This document shows, piece by piece, positions 37,495 through 47,034 of a stretch of DNA of 64,000 nucleotides; position 1 is the first letter of the stretch; every line of letters starts with the position of its first letter. The DNA is from Roseateles puraquae. Lineage in GTDB: Bacteria; Pseudomonadota; Gammaproteobacteria; Burkholderiales; Burkholderiaceae_C. Both the position numbers and the translations under genes were made by a program. The notes below the pieces were generated by a model that ran no database searches, had not been told where the DNA came from, and saw only the letters and a list, made by a program, of their open reading frames with translations. The stretch lies in NCBI RefSeq assembly GCF_002205845.1, contig NZ_NISI01000001.1, positions 1,364,001 through 1,428,000 on the forward strand, written 5' to 3'.

Positions 37495-38730
37495 ATGAGC
37501 ACCCTGCTGCTGTTCCTGCCCCCACGAGCGCGCCTGCGTGCGCCTGGCCGCGCCATGCCCGAGGGGGCGCTGCGCGAGTACGACTACGCCCTCACGGCCG
37601 ACGGCCGCCAGGTCACTGCCGAGGGGCGCGCTACGCCTGCCGCACTGCCGGCCGCCGACAGCGTCATCGCGGTCATCGCCGAGTCGGACATCAGCTGGCG
37701 GCGGGTGGAGCTGCCGCGCGCCGGCCGCCACATGCGGGCCGCCCTGGCCGGCAAGCTCGAAGAGGTGCTGCTGGACGAACCCGACACCCTGCACTTCGCG
37801 CTGGAGCCGGACGCTGTCGGCGGCGACACGGCCTGGGTGGCAGTCACCTCGCGCCCCTGGCTGGTCGACCATCTCGCCCATCTGGAGGCGGCACAGGTCT
37901 TCATCGACCGCGTCGCGCCGCTGTCCTGGCCCGACGAACTCGCGCGCGGCCATTTCTTCGAGATGCCCAACGAGCGTGGCGTCAGCGTGGCCCTGCGCTG
38001 GAGCCATGCCGAGGGCGTGGCCACGCTGCCACTGGAAGGCGGCCTCGCGCGTCAGTTCTTTCCGCCCGGCCTCGTGCATGCCGCGCAATGGACGGCCACC
38101 GCTGCCGCAGCCACCGAGGCTGAACGGTGGCTGGGCACGACCGTCACCATCCAGACGCCAGCACAGCGCGCACTCGGCGTGCTCGACAGCGCCTGGGACC
38201 TGCGCCAGTTCGACCTGGCCCCGCGCGCCCGCGGTGTGCGCGCCCTGCGCCTGGTGACCCGCGAGCTGATGCGCAAGCCCTGGCGGCCGGTTCGCATCGG
38301 GCTGGTAGGGCTGGCGCTGGTGCAGGTCATCGGCCTGAACCTCTGGGCGTGGCAGCAGCAGCGCGAGCTGTCTGCACGCCGCCAGGCCGTCACCGCCGCC
38401 CTGACCGACACCTTCCCGCAGGTGCGCGCCATCCTGGACGCGCCGGTGCAGATGCAAAAACAGCTCGACCTGCTGCGGGTCAGCGCCGGCAGCATCGGCG
38501 ACCAGGATCTCGAAGCCCTGCTCGGTGCCGCCGCCACCGCCTGGCCGGGTGACCGCCCGCCGACCGAGGCCCTGGCCTTCGAGCCTGGGCGCCTGACCGT
38601 GTCGGCCCAGGGCTGGAGCCCGGCGCAGATCGACACCTTCCGAAACCAGCTGCGCAGCGAAGGCTGGCAGCTCGACGCCAGCGAAGGCAAGCTGACCATC
38701 AGCCGCGCCAGCGCACAGGGACGCAGCTGA
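37495..38730 (+). CDS. gspL: Type II secretion platform protein GspL
   Basis: A 411-residue bitopic protein with a cytoplasmic actin-like domain (residues 1-260; SVIAVIAESDISWRRVELP, EDVLLDE-like LEEVLLDEPDTLHFALE) that binds GspE. One transmembrane helix is near 272-290 (IGLVGLALVQVIGLNLWAW), followed by a periplasmic ferredoxin-like domain. It is preceded by 104 bp that include TAGAAT at 37467-37472, a possible internal -10, though no -35 was seen. Its stop overlaps the gspM start by one base. Confidence 0.92.
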   Translation: MSTLLLFLPPRARLRAPGRAMPEGALREYDYALTADGRQVTAEGRATPAALPAADSVIAVIAESDISWRRVELPRAGRHMRAALAGKLEEVLLDEPDTLHFALEPDAVGGDTAWVAVTSRPWLVDHLAHLEAAQVFIDRVAPLSWPDELARGHFFEMPNERGVSVALRWSHAEGVATLPLEGGLARQFFPPGLVHAAQWTATAAAATEAERWLGTTVTIQTPAQRALGVLDSAWDLRQFDLAPRARGVRALRLVTRELMRKPWRPVRIGLVGLALVQVIGLNLWAWQQQRELSARRQAVTAALTDTFPQVRAILDAPVQMQKQLDLLRVSAGSIGDQDLEALLGAAATAWPGDRPPTEALAFEPGRLTVSAQGWSPAQIDTFRNQLRSEGWQLDASEGKLTISRASAQGRS

Positions 38731-39257
38731 TGGCCCGTTCGAACCTTTCCTCCAACGGCCAGAGCCTGTCCGAGCAGTGGCAGCAGCTCAAGGGCCAGGC
38801 CCTCACGCAATGGGAGGCCATGGGCGAACGTGAGCGCATCGCGCTTGCCGCCGTCGGCGCGCTGCTCGTGCTGCTGCTGGCCTGGAGCCTGCTGCTGGCC
38901 CCTGCGTTGCGCACCCTCAAGACGGCACCTGCCGAGCTGGAAAGGCTCGACGGTCAGCTGCAGCAGATGCAGGCCCAGGCACAAGAGGCCAAGGCACTGC
39001 GCGCCGCACCGGCCGTGCCGCCCGCCCAGGCCCAGGCCGCGCTGACGGCCTCGGTGGAACACCTGGGCCCGGCTGCCCGGCTCAATCTCACGGGCGACCG
39101 CGCAGTCGTCACGCTCACGGGCATCGCGCCGGAGGCGCTGCAAGCCTGGCTCGGCGAAGTGCGCTCCGCCGCACGGGCCCGCCCGGTCGAGGCGCAACTC
39201 ACGCGCGGCCCCAAAGGCTACGCAGGCACCCTCGTGCTGACGCTGGGAGGCAACTGA
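38730..39257 (+). CDS. gspM: Type II secretion platform protein GspM
   Basis: A 175-residue bitopic protein: an N-terminal cytoplasmic helix (SEQWQQLKGQALTQWEAMGE), then RERIALAAVGALLVLLLAWS as the transmembrane segment, then a coiled coil and a small periplasmic domain. Sequence conservation in GspM is low; identity rests on architecture and on its place between gspL and gspN, with one-base overlaps on both sides. Confidence 0.88.
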   Translation: MARSNLSSNGQSLSEQWQQLKGQALTQWEAMGERERIALAAVGALLVLLLAWSLLLAPALRTLKTAPAELERLDGQLQQMQAQAQEAKALRAAPAVPPAQAQAALTASVEHLGPAARLNLTGDRAVVTLTGIAPEALQAWLGEVRSAARARPVEAQLTRGPKGYAGTLVLTLGGN

Positions 39258-40138
39258 TGGCCTGGTTGCGCAAGACGGCCCAAGCCGCCCCGGTGGCGGG
39301 CGATTCAGTGCTCGGCACCCCGGCCGCCGGCGGTCGCGCCGTGCGGCACATCACGCCCCGGCGCTGGAGCATCGGCGGCGCGCTGCTGGGCATCCTGGTG
39401 GCCTTCATCGCGTTTGCGCCAGCCAGCTGGCTCGCGCGTGCCCTGGCTTCGGCCACCGAGCAGCACCTGCTGATCGTCGACACCCGCGGCAGCATCTGGA
39501 ACGGCTCGGGTGTGCTGGTGCTGACCGGCGGCGCCGGCAGCCGGGATGCCTCGGCCCTGCCGGGCCGGCTGCACTGGCGCATGAGCTTGAAGGGCATGGG
39601 CTTGCAACTCGCCGCCCGCCAGGACTGCTGCATCAACGGCGAGCTTTTGCTCGGCATCCAGCCGGGCCTGGGCCGCATGGCCATCAGCGTGGACAACAAG
39701 GCCGACTGGCTGGCCCGCCTGCCCGCCGGCGTGCTGGCCGGGCTGGGCACGCCGTGGAACACGCTGCAGCTGGGGGGCTCCTTGCGCCTGTCCGCCCGCG
39801 ACCTGCGGCTGGAGTCCGTGCAAGGCCGCTGGCGCCAATTCGGCGAACTGCAGCTCGACCTGGCCAACCTGTCCTCGCGCGTCTCCACCGTCGCGCCGCT
39901 GGGCAGCTACCGCTTCACCGTGACGGCCGACCCGGGCAACCCGGGCGTGAGCACCCTGCGCCTGTCCACGCTGGAGGGCGCGCTTCAACTGTCGGGCGTG
40001 GGCACGCTCACCAGCGGCGGCAAGAGCCGCTTCACCGGCGAGGCCGGGGCCGCACCCGGCCGCGAAGAAGCGCTGAACAACCTGCTGAACATCATCGGGC
40101 GCCGCCAAGGCGCGCGCTCCGTCCTGACGATCGGATGA
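39257..40138 (+). CDS. gspN: Type II secretion protein GspN
   Basis: A 293-residue inner-membrane-anchored periplasmic protein. It has a cytoplasmic start, a transmembrane helix near 36-56 (WSIGGALLGILVAFIAFAPA) and a beta-rich domain (LLIVDTRGSIWNGSGVLVLT; ARDLRLESVQGRWRQFGELQ) typical of GspN. GspN is an accessory component present in only some T2SS loci. It overlaps gspM by one base and gspD by 4 nt. Confidence 0.9.
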   Translation: MAWLRKTAQAAPVAGDSVLGTPAAGGRAVRHITPRRWSIGGALLGILVAFIAFAPASWLARALASATEQHLLIVDTRGSIWNGSGVLVLTGGAGSRDASALPGRLHWRMSLKGMGLQLAARQDCCINGELLLGIQPGLGRMAISVDNKADWLARLPAGVLAGLGTPWNTLQLGGSLRLSARDLRLESVQGRWRQFGELQLDLANLSSRVSTVAPLGSYRFTVTADPGNPGVSTLRLSTLEGALQLSGVGTLTSGGKSRFTGEAGAAPGREEALNNLLNIIGRRQGARSVLTIG

Positions 40139-42330
40139 TCATGAATCTCCACCGCACCGCCACCTCCGCCGCCGCCATCACGGCCCTGTTGCTGGCAGCC
40201 GGCACGGCCGCCGCACAGCCCGACAACGCCCACGTGCAGCGCGGCCGGCCCGCGGGCCCGGCCGTCAAGGCCAGCTCCCCGGTGACGCTGAACTTCGTCA
40301 ATGCCGACATCGAGGCCGTGACCCGCGCGATCGGCGTGATGCTCAACCGCCAGATCATCATCGACCCGCGCGTGAAGGGCACGATCACGGTCTACAGCGA
40401 GCAGCCCGTCTCGGTGGCCGACGCCTACCGCAACTACCTCGCCGCGCTGCGCGGCCTGGGCTTCACGGTGGTGGAGTCGGCCGGCTTCCTGAAGGTGCTG
40501 CCCGAGCCGGACGCCAAGGTTCAGGCCGGCTCGGTGGCCGTCGAGTCCAGCAACATCCGGGGCGACCAGATCATCACGCAGATCTTCCGCATCCAGCACG
40601 AGAACGCCAACAACCTCGTCGCGACGCTGCGCCCGCTGATCAGCCCCAACAACACCATCAATGCCAACCCGGGCAACAACAGCCTGGTCATCACCGACTA
40701 CGCCGACAACCTGCAGCGCATCGCCAAGATCATCGCGGCGATGGACACGCCGGGCACGAGCGACATCGAGATCGTGCCGCTCAAACACGCCGTGGCAGCC
40801 GACTTGGCGCCGCTGGTGCAGCGCCTGGCCGATGGCGGCACGCCCGCCGGCGCCGCGGTGCCGGGGCAGAGCAGCAGCACCGTCAACGTGCTGGTCGACC
40901 CGCGCGCCAACGGCCTCATCCTGCGCGCCAGCAACCCCGCCCGGCTCGCTGCCGTGCGCGCCATGGTCGACAAGCTCGACCAGCCCAGCAGCGACGGCGG
41001 CAACAGCATCCGCGTCGTCTACCTGAAGAACGCCGACGCCGTGAAGCTGGCCACCGTGCTGCGCGCTGCGTTCGGCGCGGCCGCCTCGGCCAACAGCAAC
41101 AGCGGCGGCAGCAGTGCCAGCGGCACCGGCAGCCTGCTGTCGGCCGGCACGAACAACAACACCAACCAGACGCTCACCGGCAGCACCAGCAGCACAGGCA
41201 CCAACAGCGGCGGCATGAATTCCACGGCCGCCACGTCACCGCTGAGCCAGTCGGCCGGGCCGTCGACGGGTGGCTTCGTGCAGGCCGACCCGTCCACCAA
41301 TTCGCTGATCATCACGGCGCCCGAGCCGCTGTACCGCCAGGTGCGCGCGGTCATCGAGCAGCTCGACGCCCGCCGCGCCCAGGTCTACGTGGAGTCGCTC
41401 ATCGTCAAGATCGACAACACCAAGGCGGCGCAGTTCGGCGTGCAGTGGCAGAGCCTGTTCGGCAGCAAGGGGGACGCCACCATTCCGGGCGCAGGCACCA
41501 ACTTCGGCACCGGCCTGTCCAACATCATCAACGCGACCGGCGCGGTGGCCAATGGCACGTCGGGCGTGACCTCGGCGCTGAGCAGCGCCGCAGCGCCGAC
41601 CGGCCTGAACATCGGCCTGCTGAAGAAGTTCGGCAGCATCTACACGCTGGGCGCCGTGGCCAACTTCTTCGAGAGCCAGAGCGGCGCCAACGTGCTGTCC
41701 ACACCCAACCTGGTGTCGCTGGACAACGAGGAGGCCCGCATCGTCATCGGCCAGAACGTGCCTTTCGTGACGGGCTCCTACGCCAGCACCTCCACCAGCG
41801 GCACCGTCAACCCCTTCACCACCGTCGACCGCAAGGACGTGGGCCTGACGCTGAAGGTGAAGAGCCAGATCGGCGAGGGCGGCACGGTGCGCATGGTGGT
41901 CTACCAGGAGAACTCGTCGGTCGTGCCCGGCTCCAGCGGCACCACCGGCCCGACACTGGACAAGAGCGCCATCGAGACCAGCGTCGTGGTGGACGATGGC
42001 GACGTCATCGTGCTGGGCGGCCTGCTGAAGGACGAGTACACCGACGGCGACGATGGCGTGCCGGGCCTGTCCAAGATCCCGGTGCTGGGCAACTTGTTCA
42101 CGAGCAAGAACCGCAAGCGCGTGAAGACCAACCTGATGGTCTTCCTGCGCCCCGTGGTCATGCGCACGGCGGAGAGCGCCAACCAGCTGTCCATGGACCG
42201 CTACGAAAGCATCCGCGCCGTGCAGCAGGGCGCGCAGCCCCAGAAGAACATGCTGCTGCCCGACACCGGCGCGCCCGTCCTGCCGGAAGCCAAGGACGCG
42301 TCGCCGCGCAAGCCGCTGCCGCAGCAATAA
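40135..42330 (+). CDS. gspD: Type II secretion secretin GspD
   Basis: The outer-membrane channel, 731 residues from ATG 40135 (ATGA overlap with gspN); ATG 40141 is an equal alternative that would drop two residues. The signal peptide ends TAAAQ. The N0 domain follows (VTLNFVNADIEAVTRAIGVM; IIDPRVKGTITVYSEQPV), then N1-N3. N3 is interrupted near 320-380 by a Ser/Gly/Thr/Asn-rich low-complexity loop. The secretin core has VPFVTGSY, VGLTLKVKSQIGEGG and GLSKIPVLGNLFTSKNRK. The C-terminal S-domain-like tail is short and proline-rich. No pilotin gene is adjacent. Confidence 0.95.
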   Translation: MIMNLHRTATSAAAITALLLAAGTAAAQPDNAHVQRGRPAGPAVKASSPVTLNFVNADIEAVTRAIGVMLNRQIIIDPRVKGTITVYSEQPVSVADAYRNYLAALRGLGFTVVESAGFLKVLPEPDAKVQAGSVAVESSNIRGDQIITQIFRIQHENANNLVATLRPLISPNNTINANPGNNSLVITDYADNLQRIAKIIAAMDTPGTSDIEIVPLKHAVAADLAPLVQRLADGGTPAGAAVPGQSSSTVNVLVDPRANGLILRASNPARLAAVRAMVDKLDQPSSDGGNSIRVVYLKNADAVKLATVLRAAFGAAASANSNSGGSSASGTGSLLSAGTNNNTNQTLTGSTSSTGTNSGGMNSTAATSPLSQSAGPSTGGFVQADPSTNSLIITAPEPLYRQVRAVIEQLDARRAQVYVESLIVKIDNTKAAQFGVQWQSLFGSKGDATIPGAGTNFGTGLSNIINATGAVANGTSGVTSALSSAAAPTGLNIGLLKKFGSIYTLGAVANFFESQSGANVLSTPNLVSLDNEEARIVIGQNVPFVTGSYASTSTSGTVNPFTTVDRKDVGLTLKVKSQIGEGGTVRMVVYQENSSVVPGSSGTTGPTLDKSAIETSVVVDDGDVIVLGGLLKDEYTDGDDGVPGLSKIPVLGNLFTSKNRKRVKTNLMVFLRPVVMRTAESANQLSMDRYESIRAVQQGAQPQKNMLLPDTGAPVLPEAKDASPRKPLPQQ

Positions 42331-42340
42331 GCCCTCTGCC

Positions 42341-43765
42341 ATGGCCGCGACCCGCCACCCCCTGCCCTACGCCTTCGCCAAGGCCAACACCGTGCTGCTG
42401 GAAGACGACGGCAGCACGCTGACGCTGTGGGCACCGCCCGACGTCGGCTGGGCCACGCTGTCCGAAGTGCAGCGCCTGTATGCCGTGGACCGCCTGGAAT
42501 CGGAGGCGGCGCCATCGCTGGCCGAGCGCATCAATGCCGCCTACGCCGGCAGCGAGAGCAGTGCCGCCGTGGTGGTGGGCGAGGTGGAGAGCGCGGTGGA
42601 CCTGTCGCGCATGATGCAGGACCTGCCCGCGGTGGAAGACCTGCTGGAAGCCGCCAACGACGCGCCCATCATCCGCATGCTCAACGCCCTGCTCACGCAG
42701 GCGGCCAAGGACGGCGCGAGCGATATCCACATCGAGCCCTACGAGCGCAGCAGCTCGGTGCGCTTCCGCGTGGATGGCACCTTGCGCGAGGTGGTGCAGC
42801 CCAACCGGGCCCTGCACGCGGCCCTGATCTCGCGCCTGAAAATCATGGCCGAGCTCGACATCGCCGAGAAGCGCCTGCCGCAGGACGGTCGCATCTCGCT
42901 GCGCATCGGCGGCCGCGCCATTGATGTGCGGGTGTCCACCCTGCCGTCCGCCCACGGAGAACGCGCCGTGCTGCGCCTGCTCGACAAGAGCGAATCCAAG
43001 TTCACGCTCGAAGGCCTGGGCATGGATGGCAAGGTGCTGTCGGCCTTCAAGCAGCTGGTCCAGCAGCCGCACGGCATCGTGCTTGTGACCGGACCGACCG
43101 GCTCGGGCAAGACGACTTCGCTCTACGCCTCGCTGCAAACGGTCGACACCAGCACCACCAACGTGTTGACCGTGGAAGACCCGATCGAATACGAGCTGCC
43201 CGGCATCGGACAGACCCAGGTCAACAGCAAGATCGACCTGACCTTCGCCAAGGCCCTGCGCGCCATCCTGCGCCAGGACCCGGACGTCATCATGATCGGC
43301 GAGATCCGCGACTACGAGACCGCGCAGATCGCCATCCAGGCCTCGCTCACCGGTCACCTGGTGCTGGCCACCCTCCACACCAACGACGCACCCAGCGCCG
43401 TCACTCGGCTGACCGACATGGGCGTCGAGCCCTTCCTGCTCAGCAGCTCGCTGTTGGGCGTGCTGGCCCAACGCCTGGTACGGCGGCTGTGCCCGGTGTG
43501 CAAGCGCCAGGACGGCGAAGGCCACTGGCACCCCGTGGGCTGTGAGGCCTGCGGCCACACCGGCTACAAGGGCCGCACGGGCGTGTACGAGCTGATGGTG
43601 GCCGATGACGCCGTGCGCAGCCTCATCCACAACCGCGCAGCCGAGAGCGAGCTGCAGGCGGCTGCCCAGGCTGCCGGTCTGCGCTCGATGCGCGAGGACG
43701 GCGAGCGGCTCATCGCGGCCGGCGTGACCTCGCTCGAAGAAGTGCTCCGCGTGACCCGCGAGTAG
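42341..43765 (+). CDS. gspE: Type II secretion assembly ATPase GspE
   Basis: The cytoplasmic hexameric motor, 474 residues. It has the N1E-like region and then SDIHIEPYERSSSVRFRVDG. Walker A is GPTGSGKTTS, the Asp box EDPIEYEL, Walker B VIMIGEIRDYETA and the His box LVLATLHTNDA. A four-cysteine zinc motif C-P-V-C ... C-E-A-C lies near the C-terminus. It starts 11 nt after gspD and ends 11 nt before gspF. Confidence 0.96.
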   Translation: MAATRHPLPYAFAKANTVLLEDDGSTLTLWAPPDVGWATLSEVQRLYAVDRLESEAAPSLAERINAAYAGSESSAAVVVGEVESAVDLSRMMQDLPAVEDLLEAANDAPIIRMLNALLTQAAKDGASDIHIEPYERSSSVRFRVDGTLREVVQPNRALHAALISRLKIMAELDIAEKRLPQDGRISLRIGGRAIDVRVSTLPSAHGERAVLRLLDKSESKFTLEGLGMDGKVLSAFKQLVQQPHGIVLVTGPTGSGKTTSLYASLQTVDTSTTNVLTVEDPIEYELPGIGQTQVNSKIDLTFAKALRAILRQDPDVIMIGEIRDYETAQIAIQASLTGHLVLATLHTNDAPSAVTRLTDMGVEPFLLSSSLLGVLAQRLVRRLCPVCKRQDGEGHWHPVGCEACGHTGYKGRTGVYELMVADDAVRSLIHNRAAESELQAAAQAAGLRSMREDGERLIAAGVTSLEEVLRVTRE

Positions 43766-43775
43766 GCGAAGCGCC

Positions 43776-44987
43776 GTGCCAGCCTACAAGTACGAAGCCC
43801 TCACCGAGGCCGGCCGCCAGAGCAGCGGCCTGATCGAGGCCGACAACCCGCGCGCCGCCCGCGCCGCGGTGCGCGCGCTGGGCCTGACGCCGCTGTCCAT
43901 CGACACCGTGCAGCAGCACGGCGCTCAGGAGGGCAGCCGCTTCACGCGCCGCGTGTTCAACCCCACCGCCCTGGCGGTGTGGACGCGCCAGTTGGCCGGT
44001 CTGGTCGGCTCCGGGCTGCCCATCGAGCGAGCCCTGACGGCCCTGGCCGAGGAAAGCGAAGACACCCGCCAGCGTGAGCTCATCAGCCAGCTCAAGGCCG
44101 AGGTGAATGCCGGCTCGGCGTTCGCGCGGGCGCTGGCCTCGGCACCGCGCGAGTTCGACGATGTCTACCGCGGCGTGGTCGCCGCCGGCGAACAAAGCGG
44201 CGCCCTCGGCCAGGTGCTGGAAAAGCTCGCCGACGACCTGGAGGAACGCCAGGACCTCAAGGCCAAGGTCGTGGGTGCCATGGCCTACCCGGCCATCGTT
44301 TCGCTGATCTCGGTGTTCATCATCATCTTCCTGGTGACCTATGTCGTGCCGCAGATCGCGACCGTCTTCACCAGCTCCAAGCGCACCCTGCCTGCGCTCA
44401 CCGTGGCGATGCTCGCCATCAGCGACTTCGTGAGGGCCTGGGGCTGGGCGATGCTCGCGGGCCTGATCGCAGCCGGCGTGGGCCTGCGCTATGCGCTCAA
44501 GGCGCCAGCCTTCCGACTGCGCTTCGATGCGGGCGTGCTGGGTCTGCCGCTGCTCGGGCGGCTCACACGGGGCTACAACGCGGCGCGCTTTGCCGGCACC
44601 CTGGCCATGCTGGCCGCCTCGGGCGTGCCGATCCTGAAGGCGCTGCAGGCCGCGGCCGAGACGCTCTCCAACCGGGCCATGCAGGCCGATGCGCTCGACG
44701 CCCTCGTGATGGTGCGCGAAGGCGCACCCTTGGGCTCGGCCCTGGCGGGCAAGAAGCGCTTCCCCGGCATCCTCGCGATGTTCGCCCGCCTGGGCGAGCA
44801 GACCGGCGAACTGCCCGACATGCTGGGGCGGGCCGCCAAGCAGCTCGGCACCGAAGTCCAGCGCCGCGCGATGGCTGCGGCCACGTTGCTGGAGCCACTG
44901 CTCATCGTCGCGATGGGCGCCGTGGTGCTGCTGATCGTGCTGGCGGTGCTCTTGCCGATCATTCAGCTCAACACCTGGGTCCGGTAA
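43776..44987 (+). CDS. gspF: Type II secretion platform protein GspF
   Basis: A 403-residue polytopic protein starting at GTG 43776 (PAYKYEALTEAGRQSSGLIE). It has two homologous GspF domains (LAVWTRQLAGLVGSGLPIER; GYNAARFAGTLAMLAASGVP) and three transmembrane helices, including LISVFIIIFLVTYVVPQIAT and the C-terminal LLIVLAVLLPIIQLN. It is the last gene of the operon; tandem palindromic units follow immediately. A prepilin peptidase (gspO/pilD) is not in this window and must be supplied elsewhere. Confidence 0.95.
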   Translation: MPAYKYEALTEAGRQSSGLIEADNPRAARAAVRALGLTPLSIDTVQQHGAQEGSRFTRRVFNPTALAVWTRQLAGLVGSGLPIERALTALAEESEDTRQRELISQLKAEVNAGSAFARALASAPREFDDVYRGVVAAGEQSGALGQVLEKLADDLEERQDLKAKVVGAMAYPAIVSLISVFIIIFLVTYVVPQIATVFTSSKRTLPALTVAMLAISDFVRAWGWAMLAGLIAAGVGLRYALKAPAFRLRFDAGVLGLPLLGRLTRGYNAARFAGTLAMLAASGVPILKALQAAAETLSNRAMQADALDALVMVREGAPLGSALAGKKRFPGILAMFARLGEQTGELPDMLGRAAKQLGTEVQRRAMAAATLLEPLLIVAMGAVVLLIVLAVLLPIIQLNTWVR

Positions 44988-44988
44988 A

Positions 44989-45095
44989 CCCACCCCCTAC
45001 CGCAGCGAAGCTGCGGCCCCCTCAAGGGGGCGCTCGCGGCTGACCGGCGAAGCCGGATCAGCGCGAGCCGCTGGAGGGGGTGCGGCGGGAAGCAG
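44989..45095. repeat. Palindromic repeat unit, copy 1
   Basis: A 107-bp unit with nested palindromes: ends CACCCCCT and AGGGGGTG, CGCAGC-GAA-GCTGCG, CCCCCTCAAGGGGG, and a long stem GCTCGCGGCTGACCGGC / GCCGGATCAGCGCGAGC. It starts directly after the gspF stop codon and is followed head-to-tail by a second copy. It probably also serves as a bidirectional terminator. Confidence 0.85.
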
Positions 45096-45194
45096 CCCAC
45101 CCCCTACCGCAGCAAAGCTGCGGCCCCCTCAAGGGGGCGCTCGCGGCTGACCGGCAGAGCCGGATCAGCGCGAGCTGCTGGAGGGGATGCGGCG
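45096..45194. repeat. Palindromic repeat unit, copy 2
   Basis: About 99 bp and nearly identical to copy 1. Differences include CAGCAAAGCTG for CAGCGAAGCTG, CGGCAGAGCCGG for CGGCGAAGCCGG, and GAGGGGATG for GAGGGGGTG. It ends 67 bp before the chemoreceptor stop codon. Confidence 0.85.
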
Positions 45195-45261
45195 CTATCG
45201 CGCGCATCGCCAACGCCGGGTTGTTCTGCCGTGCAGTCGGACGGTGAACCGACGCGAGGCT

Positions 45262-46818
45262 TCAGCGGAGCCTGAAGGTCGCCACGACGCCGCTGAGGCG
45301 TGCGGCCTGGTCCTTGAGGCTTTCGGCGGCGGCGGTGGATTCCTCGACGAGGGCGGCGTTCTGCTGGGTCATCTTGTCGAGGTCGGCCACGGCGACGTTG
45401 ACCTGGCCGATGCCCTGGCTCTGCTCCGTGGCGGCGGTGCTGATCTCGCCGACGATGTCGGTCACGCGCTGCACGCTGGTGACGATCTCGGTCATGGTGC
45501 CGCCAGCCTCTTCGACGAGGCGGGCGCCGGCCTCGACCTGGTCGACACTGGCGCCGATCAGCGCCTTGATCTCGCGGGCGGCTTCGGCGCTACGCTGTGC
45601 CAGGGTGCGCACCTCACCAGCCACCACCGCGAAGCCGCGGCCTTGCTCGCCGGCCCGCGCGGCTTCCACGGCGGCGTTCAGCGCCAGGATGTTGGTCTGG
45701 AAGGCGATGCCGTCAATGGTGCCAATGATGTCGCCGATGCGGCGGCTGGAGGCATGGATGGCCGTCATGGTGCTCACCACCTGGTTGACCACTTCGCCGC
45801 CGCGCACGGCCACCTGCGTGGCCGAGGTCGCAAGCTGGTTGGCCTGGGCGGCCGAGTCGGCACTGTGGCGCACGGTGCTGGTGAGCTCTTCCATGGCGCT
45901 GGCGGTCTCCTCCAGGTTGGAGGCGGTCTGCTCGGTGCGCGCGCTCAGGTCGGCATTGCCGCTGGCGATCTCGCTGCTGGCGGTGGTGATGTTGTCGACC
46001 ACGCCGCGCACCTGCTGCAAAGCCTGGCGCAGCGCTTCGCGCATGGCGTCGAGGGCGCGCAGCAGCTGGCCAGTTTCGTCCGAGCCGTAGTGGCGCTGGG
46101 CGTCGCCGCTGAGGTTCATGTCAGCGATCTCGTGCGCGACGCGCTCAGCGGTGCGCAGTGGGCCGGTGATGCTGCGCGTGAGCAGCACGCTCAGCGCAAT
46201 GCCAATGACCAGGGCCATGGCCGTGGCGCCGACCAGCACGGCCACGGTGCGCGAGCGCAGCGCTTCCACGCGCTGGCCCGAGGCATCGAGTTGGCTGCGC
46301 TGGCGGGCGGCCATCTGGGACACCCCTTCCAGATAGCTCTTGGACGTGGGCTCGAACTGCTCCGCGAAAATCTTGCTCGCACCTTCCACATCGCCCGCCT
46401 TCTTGGCCTTGCTCACCGCATCGCGTGCGGCGAGATAGGCCTTGCGCAGCTCGCCGATGCGCGCGAACAGCTCGCGCTCCTCGGGCGAGTCCAGCTCCGA
46501 CTCGATGAGCTTCTGCAACTCGTTGGTTTCCGCGATGGCCGCAGCCGAGGCCGGCGCGAAGTACTCGACGAGCGAGGGGTCGCTGCTCTTGGCGATGGCC
46601 GCAGCGCGCTGCACACCGGAGCTGGTGTTGCGCATCCAGTCGGTCGCGGCACGCTCCACCTTCAGGTCGCGCGCAAACATGTCGTCCACCTCGCGGCCGA
46701 GCTTGCGCAGCTCCCAGACTGCCAAGGCGCTGCTGAGAACCAGCAAGCCGAGGATGGTGGACAGCACGAGAGCCAGACGTCGGCCGATGGAACCCTGCGC
46801 CGCAGTGAACAAGGACAT
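45262..46818 (-). CDS. Methyl-accepting chemotaxis protein
   Basis: A chemoreceptor of 518 residues. It has transmembrane helix 1 at about 14-35, a periplasmic four-helix-bundle sensor (about 36-188), transmembrane helix 2 ([20 protein letters not shown]), a HAMP domain ([20 protein letters not shown]) and the signalling domain with the conserved hairpin tip ([20 protein letters not shown], then [16 protein letters not shown]). It ends in VVATFRLR with no CheR-tethering pentapeptide. The ATG at 46818 has GGAGA upstream. The ligand is not evident. It is divergent from the Lon-like ATPase gene across 216 bp. Confidence 0.94.
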   Translation of the reverse strand: MSLFTAAQGSIGRRLALVLSTILGLLVLSSALAVWELRKLGREVDDMFARDLKVERAATDWMRNTSSGVQRAAAIAKSSDPSLVEYFAPASAAAIAETNELQKLIESELDSPEERELFARIGELRKAYLAARDAVSKAKKAGDVEGASKIFAEQFEPTSKSYLEGVSQMAARQRSQLDASGQRVEALRSRTVAVLVGATAMALVIGIALSVLLTRSITGPLRTAERVAHEIADMNLSGDAQRHYGSDETGQLLRALDAMREALRQALQQVRGVVDNITTASSEIASGNADLSARTEQTASNLEETASAMEELTSTVRHSADSAAQANQLATSATQVAVRGGEVVNQVVSTMTAIHASSRRIGDIIGTIDGIAFQTNILALNAAVEAARAGEQGRGFAVVAGEVRTLAQRSAEAAREIKALIGASVDQVEAGARLVEEAGGTMTEIVTSVQRVTDIVGEISTAATEQSQGIGQVNVAVADLDKMTQQNAALVEESTAAAESLKDQAARLSGVVATFRLR

Positions 46819-47034
46819 GGTGCGTTCTCCTGTAAACCGCGCATGTTCGGTGCACAGGCGCACCGGCACCAAGCACTTTTAGGGGTAAACCCGAGAGCAG
46901 TGCCAATTGCTTCACACATTTGTAACTGCCGCCGCTGTCGAGCTGACCCAACAACTGCACGAATCCGGGCTAACTCGGAGTCCACAAGCGTGCCGGCTTT
47001 TGCTTGAATGGCAACGAAGCCGAGGAACCGCCCC

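Noticed and set aside
45001-45195. CRISPR array or tRNA cluster suggested by the repeats after gspF
   Set aside because: Only two directly adjacent units with internal palindromes and no spacers; no cloverleaf or CCA end.
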